From NCBI RefSeq assembly GCF_900177545.1, contig NZ_FXBQ01000001.1, positions 930,001 to 994,000 of the forward strand: a DNA stretch of 64,000 bases, written 5' to 3'. Numbering within the stretch: position 1 is the first letter of the stretch; each line of letters opens with the position of its first letter. Source of the DNA: Maritimibacter sp. HL-12 (GTDB lineage Bacteria; Pseudomonadota; Alphaproteobacteria; Rhodobacterales; Rhodobacteraceae). A program made the position numbers and the translations under genes. The notes beneath the pieces are model-generated. The model was not told the DNA's origin. It did not search any database and saw only the letters and a list, made by a program, of their open reading frames with translations. Positions 16,273-24,365 of the stretch are shown here, piece after piece.

Positions 16273-16859
16273 GGTTCGAGCTTTCGTATCCAGAATTGCA
16301 GGGGTTTGCGGCTTTGTTCCGTCTCGCCGATGTCTTTCCAGGAAAACTCGGCCATCACACCGGCAAGCGGGTAATACCCGCGTTTGCGCCAGAATCCGTC
16401 GAGCGGCAGGTAGTCCTCCGGTCGGTCGGGGTGGTCGTTCGACCGCACCACACCGCAGAAGGCGGCGAAACGGCGCCCCAGCGCGCGGGCATGGGCCTCG
16501 CGCTGATCGAAGAAGGCATGGCCGATGCCCTGCCCCCGGTAGTCGGGCAACAGCACCGACTCGGCACAGTAGAAAATCTCGTCGAGCGGATAGCCGGTAT
16601 CTTCGAAGGCGCGGGCGAAATCCTCGGCGTGGTCTTCCATCGGGGTGCCGGTTGCCGCGCCCACCAGCCGGCCTTCATCGAAAGCCCCAACCACGATCGC
16701 CGCGTCCGACTCCCGGTAGCTTTGCAGGTAGCGCTCTTCATAGGCGAGATCGCCATCGTAAAGGTAGGGCCAGGCCCGGAACACCTCGATGCGCAGCCGC
16801 GCCACCTCGGGAAGCGCGCGGGCGAGATCGTCGCCGGTGAGCGGGCGGACCTCGATCAC
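16269..16859 (-). CDS. GNAT-family N-acetyltransferase
   Basis: 196 residues with the acetyl-CoA-binding region around SVLLPDYRGQGIGHAFFDQREAHA (R-G-Q-G-I-G pyrophosphate loop). Overlaps by 4 bp both the hydrolase gene downstream and the NTF2-like gene upstream, forming a compact operon. Acetyl acceptor unknown; pairing with an amidase suggests an amine or amide metabolite. Confidence 0.88.
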   Translation of the reverse strand: MIEVRPLTGDDLARALPEVARLRIEVFRAWPYLYDGDLAYEERYLQSYRESDAAIVVGAFDEGRLVGAATGTPMEDHAEDFARAFEDTGYPLDEIFYCAESVLLPDYRGQGIGHAFFDQREAHARALGRRFAAFCGVVRSNDHPDRPEDYLPLDGFWRKRGYYPLAGVMAEFSWKDIGETEQSRKPLQFWIRKLEP

Positions 16860-17254
16860 GAGACCTGCCTCAGCCAGTCGGCAAGGTTGTAATAGGTTGT
16901 CACCCGCGCGATCTTGCCGTCTTCGAGCGTGAAGAACGACCCGGCGGGGAGAACGTAGCCCTGCTCCTGCGCCTCGGGAAGCCCTTCATCGGTGGCGAGG
17001 TAGGTGCCGTGCACCACGTATTCCGCCGCCGCCCGGTCGCCTTCGGCGAAAACCACCATGTCGCGCAGCTCTTCGCGGTAACAGCGCGCCATGTGCTCGC
17101 AAAAGGCCCGGAAGAGATCCTTGCCGCACCGCACCTGCCCTTCGTTGACGTGATGGGCTACGTCGTCGGAAAGGACTGCCAGCATCCCGTCGATATTACC
17201 CCGGTTGAAGGCGTCGAAATAGCGGGCGATCACATCCTTGCTCATAGCGCTCAA
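16856..17254 (-). CDS. NTF2-like (SnoaL/ketosteroid isomerase-related) protein
   Basis: 132 residues; cone-shaped NTF2 fold signature: YFDAFNRGNIDGMLAVLSDDVAHHVNEG at the N-terminus and FTLEDGKIARVTTYYNLADWL at the C-terminus. Members are small isomerases, cyclases or binding proteins. Overlaps its neighbours on both sides by 4 bp. The annotated function in relatives is usually generic, and the catalytic role here is open. Confidence 0.85.
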   Translation of the reverse strand: MSAMSKDVIARYFDAFNRGNIDGMLAVLSDDVAHHVNEGQVRCGKDLFRAFCEHMARCYREELRDMVVFAEGDRAAAEYVVHGTYLATDEGLPEAQEQGYVLPAGSFFTLEDGKIARVTTYYNLADWLRQVS

Positions 17255-17727
17255 TCTCCTTCGTAGTCGGTGTCGGGCAGCGGCGGGCCGAAGCGGGCGA
17301 TCATCCGGTCGCGGATCTGGTCGCGCGCCTGGCGGTAGGCCGAAAGCTTCTCGTCGCGCTTCGTTCCCAGCCCGGTCGGATCGAGCACCGGCCAGTATTC
17401 CACCTCGAGGTGATGGTAACGGGTCAGTTCGAGAACCCGGCGCTGGCTTGCCGGGCTGAGTGCCACGATCAGGTCATAGGCCGACAGGTCGTCGCCCCAT
17501 TCCTGCATCTCGTCGAAGGAGCGCACCTTGTGCTGGTGCAGCGGCACGCCGATCTCGTCGCAGACGGTCACCGAAAACCCGTCCACGTCGAGCTCGCTTT
17601 TCACCCCGGCTGACTGCACATAAACCCGCTCACCATAGAACTTCTTCATCATGCCCTCGGCCATCGGCGAGCGCACTGCGTTGTGATCGCAGCAGAACAG
17701 CACCGACTGGGGGAGCGCCGCACCCAC
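17251..17727 (-). CDS. Low-molecular-weight phosphotyrosine phosphatase family
   Basis: 158 residues from GTG 17727, 5 bp after the UPF0262 stop. The P-loop is VLFCCDHNAVRSPMAEG (C-x4-N-x-x-R-S), and the general-acid region is VLDPTGLG. The motif differs from classical CxGNxCRS and matches the branch commonly found next to UPF0262 in Rhodobacterales. Could be a protein phosphatase or arsenate reductase-like enzyme; the former is more likely because no arsenic genes are near. Confidence 0.85.
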   Translation of the reverse strand: MGAALPQSVLFCCDHNAVRSPMAEGMMKKFYGERVYVQSAGVKSELDVDGFSVTVCDEIGVPLHQHKVRSFDEMQEWGDDLSAYDLIVALSPASQRRVLELTRYHHLEVEYWPVLDPTGLGTKRDEKLSAYRQARDQIRDRMIARFGPPLPDTDYEGD

Positions 17728-17731
17728 CGCC

Positions 17732-18208
17732 TCAACCCCAGTGCAACACGCAGATGAGGGTGAACAGGCGACGCGCGGTGTCGGTGTCGACATCGGCCTT
17801 GCCTTCGAGCCGCTCCTGCACCACCCGGGCACCCTCGTTGTGAATGCCGCGCCGGGCCATGTCGATGGTTTCGATCTGGGCAGGGGGCAGCTTCTTCACC
17901 GCGTCGAAATAGCTCTCGCAGATCTGGAAATAATCCTTCACCACCTGCCGGAACGGCCCGAGCGACAGGTGAAACTCGCCGGCCTTTTCGCCCGCCTCGG
18001 TTTCGATATCGAACACCAGCCGCTTGTCGCGGATCGACAGGCGCAGCGCGTAGGGGCCTTCCGGCAGCACAGCTTCGCTGCGCGCCACGGGTGCGAAACT
18101 GTTTTCCTCCAGCAGGTCGAATACCGCCACCCTGCGCTCCTGCTCGATCTCGGGCGTGGGCGCGGCGAGGCCGGTATCGTCTATCTCGATCCTTGCAATG
18201 CGGTTCAT
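17732..18208 (-). CDS. UPF0262 family protein
   Basis: 158 residues from ATG 18208. The sequence RIARIEIDD at the start, LRLSIRDKRLVFDIE in the middle and ARRLFTLICVLHWG at the end match the uncharacterised UPF0262 family of Alphaproteobacteria. Function is unknown. The Shine-Dalgarno AAAGG sits inside the stem of a 9-bp hairpin (18213-18240), so translation may be controlled by the leader. Followed by the phosphatase gene with a 4-bp gap. Confidence 0.92.
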   Translation of the reverse strand: MNRIARIEIDDTGLAAPTPEIEQERRVAVFDLLEENSFAPVARSEAVLPEGPYALRLSIRDKRLVFDIETEAGEKAGEFHLSLGPFRQVVKDYFQICESYFDAVKKLPPAQIETIDMARRGIHNEGARVVQERLEGKADVDTDTARRLFTLICVLHWG

Positions 18209-18212
18209 TGGG

Positions 18213-18240
18213 CCTTTCCGGTCTGGTCCTGCCGGAAAGG
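18213..18240 (-). promoter_or_regulatory. Leader hairpin masking the UPF0262 Shine-Dalgarno
   Basis: CCTTTCCGG and CCGGAAAGG form a perfect 9-bp stem with a 10-base loop. On the minus-strand transcript the 3' arm carries AAAGG only 4 bases before the ATG, so the ribosome site is paired when the hairpin forms. Confidence 0.5.
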
Positions 18241-18299
18241 GGTAAACCATGCGCCCCGCGGGCACAATCGCGGCCAGCGCCAACCCTCGGGGTCGCAAC

Positions 18300-18326
18300 C
18301 CTGCCCCGGCATCGCGCCGGGGCAGG
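18300..18326 (-). terminator. Hairpin downstream of luxI
   Basis: CCTGCCCCGG and CCGGGGCAGG form a 10-bp GC-rich stem with a 7-base loop, beginning 8 bases after the luxI stop. No long T-run follows on the minus strand, so termination is probable but not certain. Confidence 0.6.
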
Positions 18327-18334
18327 TGCTGGAC

Positions 18335-18922
18335 TCAGTGCATCTTCTCGCTGAGGTTGATCGACACCACCTGGTTGTCGATCCCGTCGATATGCATCAC
18401 GCGTCCGGCCGCTTCCGCGTCGAGCCCGCGGCGGCGCGCCCAGCGCGGCCAGTTTGCCGGGATCAGGCCGAGCACCCGGGTGGCCCCAAGGTCGCGGGCG
18501 GCTTTGGTCATCTCCTCGATCAGATGCAGATGCACCACCCGGCGCAACTTCTGCGGCGTGTCATGGGCCACGAAGACCCGCGAGCTTTCCCACACGTTCT
18601 CCGCCACCGGGGCCTCCTCGTAGAGCAGATCGGAGGGGATCGAGTCGAGCAGCCCGCGCTGGGCATCGCGGATCATGTAGGTGTAGATCCCCACCCGCGC
18701 CGTGGTCGGCGTGAGGCGGATACCGGCATAGACGCGACCGAAGTCGTGCACCGCCACCCAGCGGCTTGCAGGGGTGTCGTATTGATCGAACTCCATGCCC
18801 ATCGCTTCGGGCAGATCCCAGTTGTTCTGGACGATGAAGCTCTGCCGTCTAGCGCGAAGCAGGTTGGCAAAAAGCTCGCCATGGTTGTGCAGATTGGCGA
18901 AGGAAAGTGTGGTCGTTTGCAT
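18335..18922 (-). CDS. LuxI-type acyl-homoserine lactone synthase
   Basis: 195 residues. Conserved LuxI positions are visible: RARRQSFIV near residue 23, WDLP...EFDQYD (about 35-48), GIRLTPTT (about 67) and the WESSRVFV motif (about 110). It should make an N-acyl-homoserine lactone from S-adenosylmethionine and an acyl-ACP or acyl-CoA. The luxR-type regulator lies directly upstream on the same strand, a common quorum-sensing layout in roseobacters. The acyl chain cannot be predicted. The upstream gap carries two palindromes that may be regulator sites. Confidence 0.93.
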   Translation of the reverse strand: MQTTTLSFANLHNHGELFANLLRARRQSFIVQNNWDLPEAMGMEFDQYDTPASRWVAVHDFGRVYAGIRLTPTTARVGIYTYMIRDAQRGLLDSIPSDLLYEEAPVAENVWESSRVFVAHDTPQKLRRVVHLHLIEEMTKAARDLGATRVLGLIPANWPRWARRRGLDAEAAGRVMHIDGIDNQVVSINLSEKMH

Positions 18923-18984
18923 GGTCTTTCTCCAAGTCAGGGTTGAACAGCAGCTATCCGCCGCCCCCGACCTGGGCCCCGCGT

Positions 18985-19019
18985 ACCTTCGAAAGGTTTG
19001 ACCGGTAGCCTGACAGGCT
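18985..19019. promoter_or_regulatory. Palindromes upstream of luxI (candidate lux boxes)
   Basis: ACCTTCGAAAGGT (18985-18997) is a near-palindrome, and AGCCTGACAGGCT (19007-19019) is a perfect 6+1+6 inverted repeat touching the luxR stop codon. They lie 63-97 bp upstream of the luxI start. Either could be the LuxR-family binding site; the second could instead be a terminator for luxR. Confidence 0.4.
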
Positions 19020-19705
19020 CAGAGCAACCGGTAATCCTTCGCGCGTTGTATGGCTTCGGCAGAGGTGCGGGCGAATAGCTTCCTGCGCGCCGACGCCAAC
19101 CGGGCCTTCAGCGCAGACTCGGAAATTCCGAGCCGCGCGGCACCGGCGGCATAGCGCTCCCCTGACGCGACGATCCGCAACGCCTCGATCTCGGCGGGCG
19201 TGAGATTGTCGGGGGGTTCGGTCTCGTGGTGCAGGCGCAGAACAATGCCGGTGATCGTCGCGATCTCCTCGTCGCTGAATTCCCGGTCAGCACGCGCCAC
19301 CGAGGCGATGGTGCGCGACTTCATCGGCCCGCAGGAGATACAAACACCATAAACCAATCCGAATTGCCGGGCCTCGATCATGATGCCGAAGGGATCGGGG
19401 AGGTCTATTTCGCTCCAGCGGGTGGCACCAGTCCGCGAGATACCCCAGGCGACAATCGGGTCGCGCAGGGCATAGGCATTCTGGGTATAGTGGTCGATCC
19501 AGCGCGGATCATAGGTCTGAAACATCATGAGCGGCGCGGCGAACCTCACGTGCAAGGCGAGATAGTAACCCGACGGGGCCTGATCGCCGAGGTCCACCAG
19601 AAATTCATCTATGTTTTGATTCCGACCCATGGTCTTCAGGTAAGATCGCCAGACAAGCGCGCACAACCCCAAATTGCTAACCCGCGAGAAATAATCCCGC
19701 CCCAT
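19019..19705 (-). CDS. LuxR-family quorum-sensing regulator
   Basis: 228 residues if started at ATG 19705; ATG 19630 gives 203 residues, and neither has a strong Shine-Dalgarno. An autoinducer-binding domain covers most of the protein (YDPRWIDHYTQNAYALRDPIV and GATRWSEIDLPDPFG, with the conserved Trp, Tyr and Asp pattern). A C-terminal LuxR helix-turn-helix follows (LTPAEIEALRIVASGERYAAGAARLGISESALKARL). It presumably binds the signal made by the adjacent synthase and controls it. Confidence 0.88.
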   Translation of the reverse strand: MGRDYFSRVSNLGLCALVWRSYLKTMGRNQNIDEFLVDLGDQAPSGYYLALHVRFAAPLMMFQTYDPRWIDHYTQNAYALRDPIVAWGISRTGATRWSEIDLPDPFGIMIEARQFGLVYGVCISCGPMKSRTIASVARADREFSDEEIATITGIVLRLHHETEPPDNLTPAEIEALRIVASGERYAAGAARLGISESALKARLASARRKLFARTSAEAIQRAKDYRLL

Positions 19706-19870
19706 GCGTCTCTCTGTTGCGGAACGGCCAACAGTTTGCCCGGTCGATCGGGTCCAGTTCAGCGCATCGAAAAAGCGGGGTTTCGGCGGCCGGACCAGCA
19801 TCCCTTCGGTGTGTCGATCAGGATCGGAGTCCGCGCAATCATCGCGTTCGACCTTGCGGCAAGTGCCGTC

Positions 19871-20644
19871 TCAGCGCGCGAGCCAGCCCCCGTCCACCGG
19901 CAGGACCGCGCCGTGAACAAAGTCCGCCAGACCGCTTGCGAGAAACAGAACCGGCCCGACGATGTCTTGCGGCGTACCCCACCGGCCGGCGGGCACCCGG
20001 GCCATCAGGGCGGCGCTGCGGGACTCGTCGGCTTTCAGAGCGGCGGTATTGGCGGTATCGACATAACCGGGGGCCACGGCGTTTACATTGACGCCAAAGG
20101 GTGCCCATTCGTTCGCAAGGGCCCGCGTGAGTTGAGCGATCGCGCCTTTGCTTGCGGCGTAGCCGGGAACCTGGATGCCGCCCTGGAACGACAACACCGA
20201 GGCGACGAATATGATCTTGCCGTGCTTGCGTTCGACCATCTGGCGACCAAGTTCGCGCGCGAGCAGGAACGGCGCGTCGAGATTGACGGCCATCACGTCA
20301 TCCCAATCCGCGTCCGCATGATCCACAGCCCGCGCACGACGAATGACACCAGCGTTGTTGACCAGGATATCGACCTTCCGCCCTTCCGCCGCCAACCTGC
20401 TGATCAGTGCGCGGATCTGGGATCGGTCCGCAAGGTCGCAGTCCACCGCGTGGAATTCCTTCCCCAGCTCTCTGATTTCAGCGCCAAGGCCGTTGTCTTT
20501 GGCCTCGATGTTTCTGCCAACCGCGATGATGTTCGCCCCGGCTCGCGCCAGTGTCAGGGCGATCTCGCGTCCGATCCCGCGGCTCGCGCCGGTCACAAGC
20601 GCGGTCTGCCCGGCAAGGTCGATATGTATGCCGGTCGTTTTCAT
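19871..20644 (-). CDS. SDR oxidoreductase, KduD-like
   Basis: 257 residues from ATG 20644, which overlaps the E3 gene stop as ATGA. Classical SDR: TGASRGIG cofactor loop, NNAG, the Ser-Tyr-Lys set (SVLSFQG...YAASKGA) and C-terminal PVDGGWLAR. Closest in pattern to 2-dehydro-3-deoxy-D-gluconate 5-dehydrogenases and gluconate 5-dehydrogenases. Last gene of the long leftward catabolic operon, suggesting it oxidises a sugar-acid-like intermediate. Confidence 0.88.
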   Translation of the reverse strand: MKTTGIHIDLAGQTALVTGASRGIGREIALTLARAGANIIAVGRNIEAKDNGLGAEIRELGKEFHAVDCDLADRSQIRALISRLAAEGRKVDILVNNAGVIRRARAVDHADADWDDVMAVNLDAPFLLARELGRQMVERKHGKIIFVASVLSFQGGIQVPGYAASKGAIAQLTRALANEWAPFGVNVNAVAPGYVDTANTAALKADESRSAALMARVPAGRWGTPQDIVGPVLFLASGLADFVHGAVLPVDGGWLAR

Positions 20645-22017
20645 AGATCCGTGAGAGTCCCGAGGGCGCGCTCGGCGGAAAACGCCACGGTTTCGGACAA
20701 TGTGGGATGGGCATGCACCGATAGCGCCAGATCTTCGAGCGTCGCGCCCATCTCCATGGCCAGCACCAGTTCCGCCAGCAGTTCGCCCGCATTGCGACCG
20801 ACAACGGTGGCCCCCAGCAGGCGGTGCGTGTCGGGGTCGTAGACGATCCTGGTGAGCCCGTCGCTCCCGCCCGAAGCGAGGTTGCGGCCACTCGCCGCCC
20901 AGGGGAAGCTCGTGAGCTTGTGGGCGATGCCCGCCTCTTTCGCCTGCGCGGGTGTGAGTCCAGCCCAGGCCAACTCGGGATTGGTGTAGGCGACCGAGGG
21001 GATCAGGGCATCCAGCCCCGCGGCATGGCCAGCGGCGACCTCGGCGGCGACGTGGCCCTGGTGGGTGGCCCGGTGGGCGAGCATCGGGTTGCCGGTGACA
21101 TCGCCAATGGCGAAGATGTCCGGCACCTGCGTCCGGCATTGCGCATCCACCGCTATGACGCCGCGCGCGTCCACCTCCACCCCGGCCGCCTTCGCGTTCA
21201 CCAGCGATCCATTGGCGCGGCGGCCAACGGCCTGGATCGCGGCGTCGGCCTTGATCTCGCCCTCGAAGGCACCTTCGCATGCGAGCGTCAGCGCCGCCTT
21301 GCCGGCCTTCACCGCGGTAACCCTGGTGGCGCTGTGAATCGTGACCCCCTGCCCTTCCATCGCGGCGCGCAGGATTTGCACCGCCTCGGCATCCGCGCCG
21401 GGGGCGATCTGGTCGAGGAATTCGATCACCGTCACGGCGCTGCCGAGGGCGGCGTAGATCGTGGCCATTTCCAACCCGATGATGCCGCCTCCGACGATGG
21501 CAAGGCGTTTGGGCACCGACCGCAGTTCGAGCGCGGCGGTGGAATCCCAGATCCGCGCATCCTCGGGCCAACCCGGCAACTGCACCGGGGCCGAGCCCAC
21601 CGCGATCACCGCCCTGTCGAAGCTCCACGTCTCGCCGTCAATCTCAAGGCTCTTCGGCCCGGAAAATACCGCCGCGCCACGCACCACCCGCACCTTGCGA
21701 CGTCGCGCGAGCCCGGACAAGCCATCGGTCAACTGACGAACAATGCCATCCTTCTTTGCCCGGAGCGCGTCGAGGTCCAGCTTCGGATCGCCAAACCCGA
21801 TCCCCCAAGCGGCCATATGCGCCGCCTCGCGGATCACCTCGGCGGCGTGCAGCAGCGCCTTTGACGGGATGCAGCCTTCGTTGAGGCAGACCCCGCCGAG
21901 GCTCGCGCGCGGGTCCACGAGGGTGACATCGAGGCCAAGATCGGCGGCGCGAAAAGCGCAGGCGTAGCCACCGGGGCCCGCGCCCAGCACGATGAATGGC
22001 GCGTGTTTGTCAGCCAT
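20641..22017 (-). CDS. lpd: Dihydrolipoyl dehydrogenase (E3)
   Basis: 458 residues. FAD-binding GAGPGGY at the N-terminus, redox-active disulfide GGVCLNEGCIPSKALL (about 40-55), NAD-binding GGGIIGLE in the middle and the C-terminal HAHPTLSE motif with the catalytic His-Glu pair. It reoxidises dihydrolipoyl groups of the complex encoded upstream. Belongs with E1, lipoyl and E2 genes in one operon; as a second E3 it is probably dedicated to this complex rather than to the housekeeping pyruvate dehydrogenase. Confidence 0.95.
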   Translation of the reverse strand: MADKHAPFIVLGAGPGGYACAFRAADLGLDVTLVDPRASLGGVCLNEGCIPSKALLHAAEVIREAAHMAAWGIGFGDPKLDLDALRAKKDGIVRQLTDGLSGLARRRKVRVVRGAAVFSGPKSLEIDGETWSFDRAVIAVGSAPVQLPGWPEDARIWDSTAALELRSVPKRLAIVGGGIIGLEMATIYAALGSAVTVIEFLDQIAPGADAEAVQILRAAMEGQGVTIHSATRVTAVKAGKAALTLACEGAFEGEIKADAAIQAVGRRANGSLVNAKAAGVEVDARGVIAVDAQCRTQVPDIFAIGDVTGNPMLAHRATHQGHVAAEVAAGHAAGLDALIPSVAYTNPELAWAGLTPAQAKEAGIAHKLTSFPWAASGRNLASGGSDGLTRIVYDPDTHRLLGATVVGRNAGELLAELVLAMEMGATLEDLALSVHAHPTLSETVAFSAERALGTLTDL

Positions 22018-22028
22018 GCGGGCCCTCC

Positions 22029-22907
22029 TCAGACCATGATCCGGCGCGGATCGGCGATCAGCCCGGCGAGGTAGATCATGAACCGCGCCGCATCCGCGCC
22101 GTTGATCACCCGGTGATCATAGCTCAGGTCGAGCGGCACCATCGGCACCGGCTGGAAGGCCGCGCCATCCCAGACCGGGGAAATCTCGGTGCGGGTGATG
22201 CCGAGGATCGCCAGTTCCGGCGGGTTCACAATCGGTGAGAATGCCGTGCCGCCGATGCCGCCGAGGTTGGTGATCGTCATCGAGGCCCCGCCCATCTCCT
22301 CGGGGCGCACCTTGCGCTCCTGCGCCCGACCGGCAAGATCGGCGATCTCGCCCGCGATCTGCCACAGGCCCTTCTTGTCGACGTTGCGCAGCACCGGCAC
22401 CATCAACCCGTGCGCAGTATCGACGGCGATGCCGATGTGGACGTAATGCTTGAGCACCAGCGTCTCGCCATCGGCCGAGAGCGAGGCGTTGAACCTGGGA
22501 AACTCGCCGAGCGCGCGCGCCAGCGCCTTGACCTGAAAGGCCAGCGCCGTGAGCTTGATGCCGCGCGCCTGCGCCTCGGGCTTGAGCTCTTTGCGCAAGG
22601 CTTCGATGGCGCTCACGTCGGCGCGGTCGTGATGGGTCACCGCCGGGATCAGCGCCTGCGCTGCGGCGAGGTTCTGCGCCGCCACCTGTGCGAACCGGCT
22701 GAGCGGCTCCTCGGTGACCGGGCCGTAGTCGCCATGGTTCACCTGCCAATAGGAGGTGTCGCCTGTCGGGCCGGCCGCGGCGGGAGCGCCCTCAAGATCC
22801 TCCCGCGCAATGCTGGTGCGGCCCAGTTCGGCGGCCAGCTTCTCGAGGTCGATACCCTTCTGGCGGGCCAGCGCCCGGACCGAAGGCGGAGCTATCAGAT
22901 CTGCCAT
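22029..22907 (-). CDS. 2-oxoacid dehydrogenase E2 core without lipoyl domain
   Basis: 292 residues from ATG 22907. Begins with a peripheral subunit-binding domain (PPSVRALARQKGIDLEKLAAELG), then goes straight into the trimeric acyltransferase core ending with SYDHRVINGADAARF. The Asn in HRVING also occurs in some E2p enzymes, so the active site is not obviously defective. No lipoyl domain is present. Lipoyl groups must come from the separate double-lipoyl protein encoded two genes upstream. Confidence 0.9.
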   Translation of the reverse strand: MADLIAPPSVRALARQKGIDLEKLAAELGRTSIAREDLEGAPAAAGPTGDTSYWQVNHGDYGPVTEEPLSRFAQVAAQNLAAAQALIPAVTHHDRADVSAIEALRKELKPEAQARGIKLTALAFQVKALARALGEFPRFNASLSADGETLVLKHYVHIGIAVDTAHGLMVPVLRNVDKKGLWQIAGEIADLAGRAQERKVRPEEMGGASMTITNLGGIGGTAFSPIVNPPELAILGITRTEISPVWDGAAFQPVPMVPLDLSYDHRVINGADAARFMIYLAGLIADPRRIMV

Positions 22908-22917
22908 ATCCGCCTCC

Positions 22918-24348
22918 TCACCAGCTTGCCGAGATGTATTGCGTTTCCATGAATTCGAGCATGCCCTCGTGGCCGCCCTCGCGCCCCAGCCCCGATTGCT
23001 TGACCCCGCCAAACGGTGCGGCGGGATCGGAGACGAGGCCCCGGTTCAGCCCGACCATGCCGTATTCGAGCCGCTCGCAAACCTGCAACCCGCGCTTCAT
23101 GTTCTCGGTGAAAACATAGGCGACGAGGCCATATTCGGTGTCGTTGGCCCGGGCGATCACGTCGTCCTGCTCGGTGAAGGTCTGGATCGCGGCGACCGGG
23201 CCGAAGATCTCGTCGCGCAGGCAGTCGGCATTTTCAGGCACCCGGGCGAGCACGGTGGGCGGGTAGAAAAAGCCCGGCCCGTTCGGCACTGCGCCGCCCA
23301 GCCGCAGCTCGGCCCCCTTTTCCACCGCGTCACTGACGAAGTAGGCCACCTTGTCGCGGGTATCGGCGTTCACCAGCGGACCGACATCGACATCGTTCTC
23401 GATCCCGTTGCCCATCTTCAGCGCCGCCATCGCGGCGGTGAAGCGCTCGGTGAACACCTCGGCCACGTCTTCATGCACATAGAAGCGGTTGGCGGCGGTG
23501 CAGGCCTCGCCGAGGTTGCGCATCTTGGCCAGCATCGCGCCCTCGACCGCCACGTCGATATCGGCATCTTCAAACACGATCAGCGGCGCGTTGCCGCCCA
23601 GTTCCATCGCCGGCTTCAACACCTGGTCGGCAGCCCCGCGCAGCAGCTTGCGGCCGACACCGGTGGAGCCGGTGAAGCTGACCACGCGCACGCGCGGGTC
23701 GTGCAGCATGTGATCGACGAGCGGGCCCGACTGCGTGGTGGGCAGCACGTTGACGAGCCCCGGCGGCACGCCCGCCTCGGCCAGCAACGGCATCAGCGCC
23801 AGCATGGTCAGCGGGGTCTCCCCCGCAGGCTTGATGATCACGCCGCACCCCGCCGCGAGCGCCGGGGCGATCTTGCGGGTGCCCATCGCGGCGGGGTAAT
23901 TCCACGGCGTCACCAGCACGGCAAGCCCGGCGGGCTTGTGCTGCACGATGATCCGCGCGCCGGAGGCCGGCGCATGGGTGATCATCCCGTCGGCGCGCAC
24001 CGCCTCCTCGGCGAACCAGCGGAAAAACTCCGCGGCATAGGTGGCCTCGCCCATCGCATCCGTGCCCGCCTTGCCGTTTTCCAACGTGATCAGCCGGGCG
24101 AAATCGGGCAGACGCGCGGTCATCAATTCCCATGCCTTGCGCAGCACTTCCGCCCGCGCGCGCGGCGTCCGGGCGGCCCAGTCGGCCATGGCCGCTTCGG
24201 CGGCGTCAAGCGCGAGATCGGCGTCGGCAATCTCGGCGGAAGCAACCGAGGCAAGCACGGTTTCGTCGGCCGGGTTGATCACATCGAAGCGCTGGCCCGC
24301 GGCACCTTCGCGCCACGCGCCGTTGATGTAGAGATCTGTGTGGTCCAT
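22918..24348 (-). CDS. NAD(P)-dependent aldehyde dehydrogenase, GabD-like
   Basis: 476 residues. Motifs: TPWNYPAAM, FTGSTGVGRKL, catalytic Glu in ELGGNAPLIV, and the nucleophile Cys in LGEACTAANRFYVH. The pattern is that of succinate-semialdehyde dehydrogenase-type enzymes. Inserted between the lipoyl protein and the E2 core genes of the complex, an unusual place that ties it to the same pathway, presumably oxidising an aldehyde intermediate. Confidence 0.9.
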   Translation of the reverse strand: MDHTDLYINGAWREGAAGQRFDVINPADETVLASVASAEIADADLALDAAEAAMADWAARTPRARAEVLRKAWELMTARLPDFARLITLENGKAGTDAMGEATYAAEFFRWFAEEAVRADGMITHAPASGARIIVQHKPAGLAVLVTPWNYPAAMGTRKIAPALAAGCGVIIKPAGETPLTMLALMPLLAEAGVPPGLVNVLPTTQSGPLVDHMLHDPRVRVVSFTGSTGVGRKLLRGAADQVLKPAMELGGNAPLIVFEDADIDVAVEGAMLAKMRNLGEACTAANRFYVHEDVAEVFTERFTAAMAALKMGNGIENDVDVGPLVNADTRDKVAYFVSDAVEKGAELRLGGAVPNGPGFFYPPTVLARVPENADCLRDEIFGPVAAIQTFTEQDDVIARANDTEYGLVAYVFTENMKRGLQVCERLEYGMVGLNRGLVSDPAAPFGGVKQSGLGREGGHEGMLEFMETQYISASW

Positions 24349-24365
24349 GTCGTGAGCCTTTCGGG

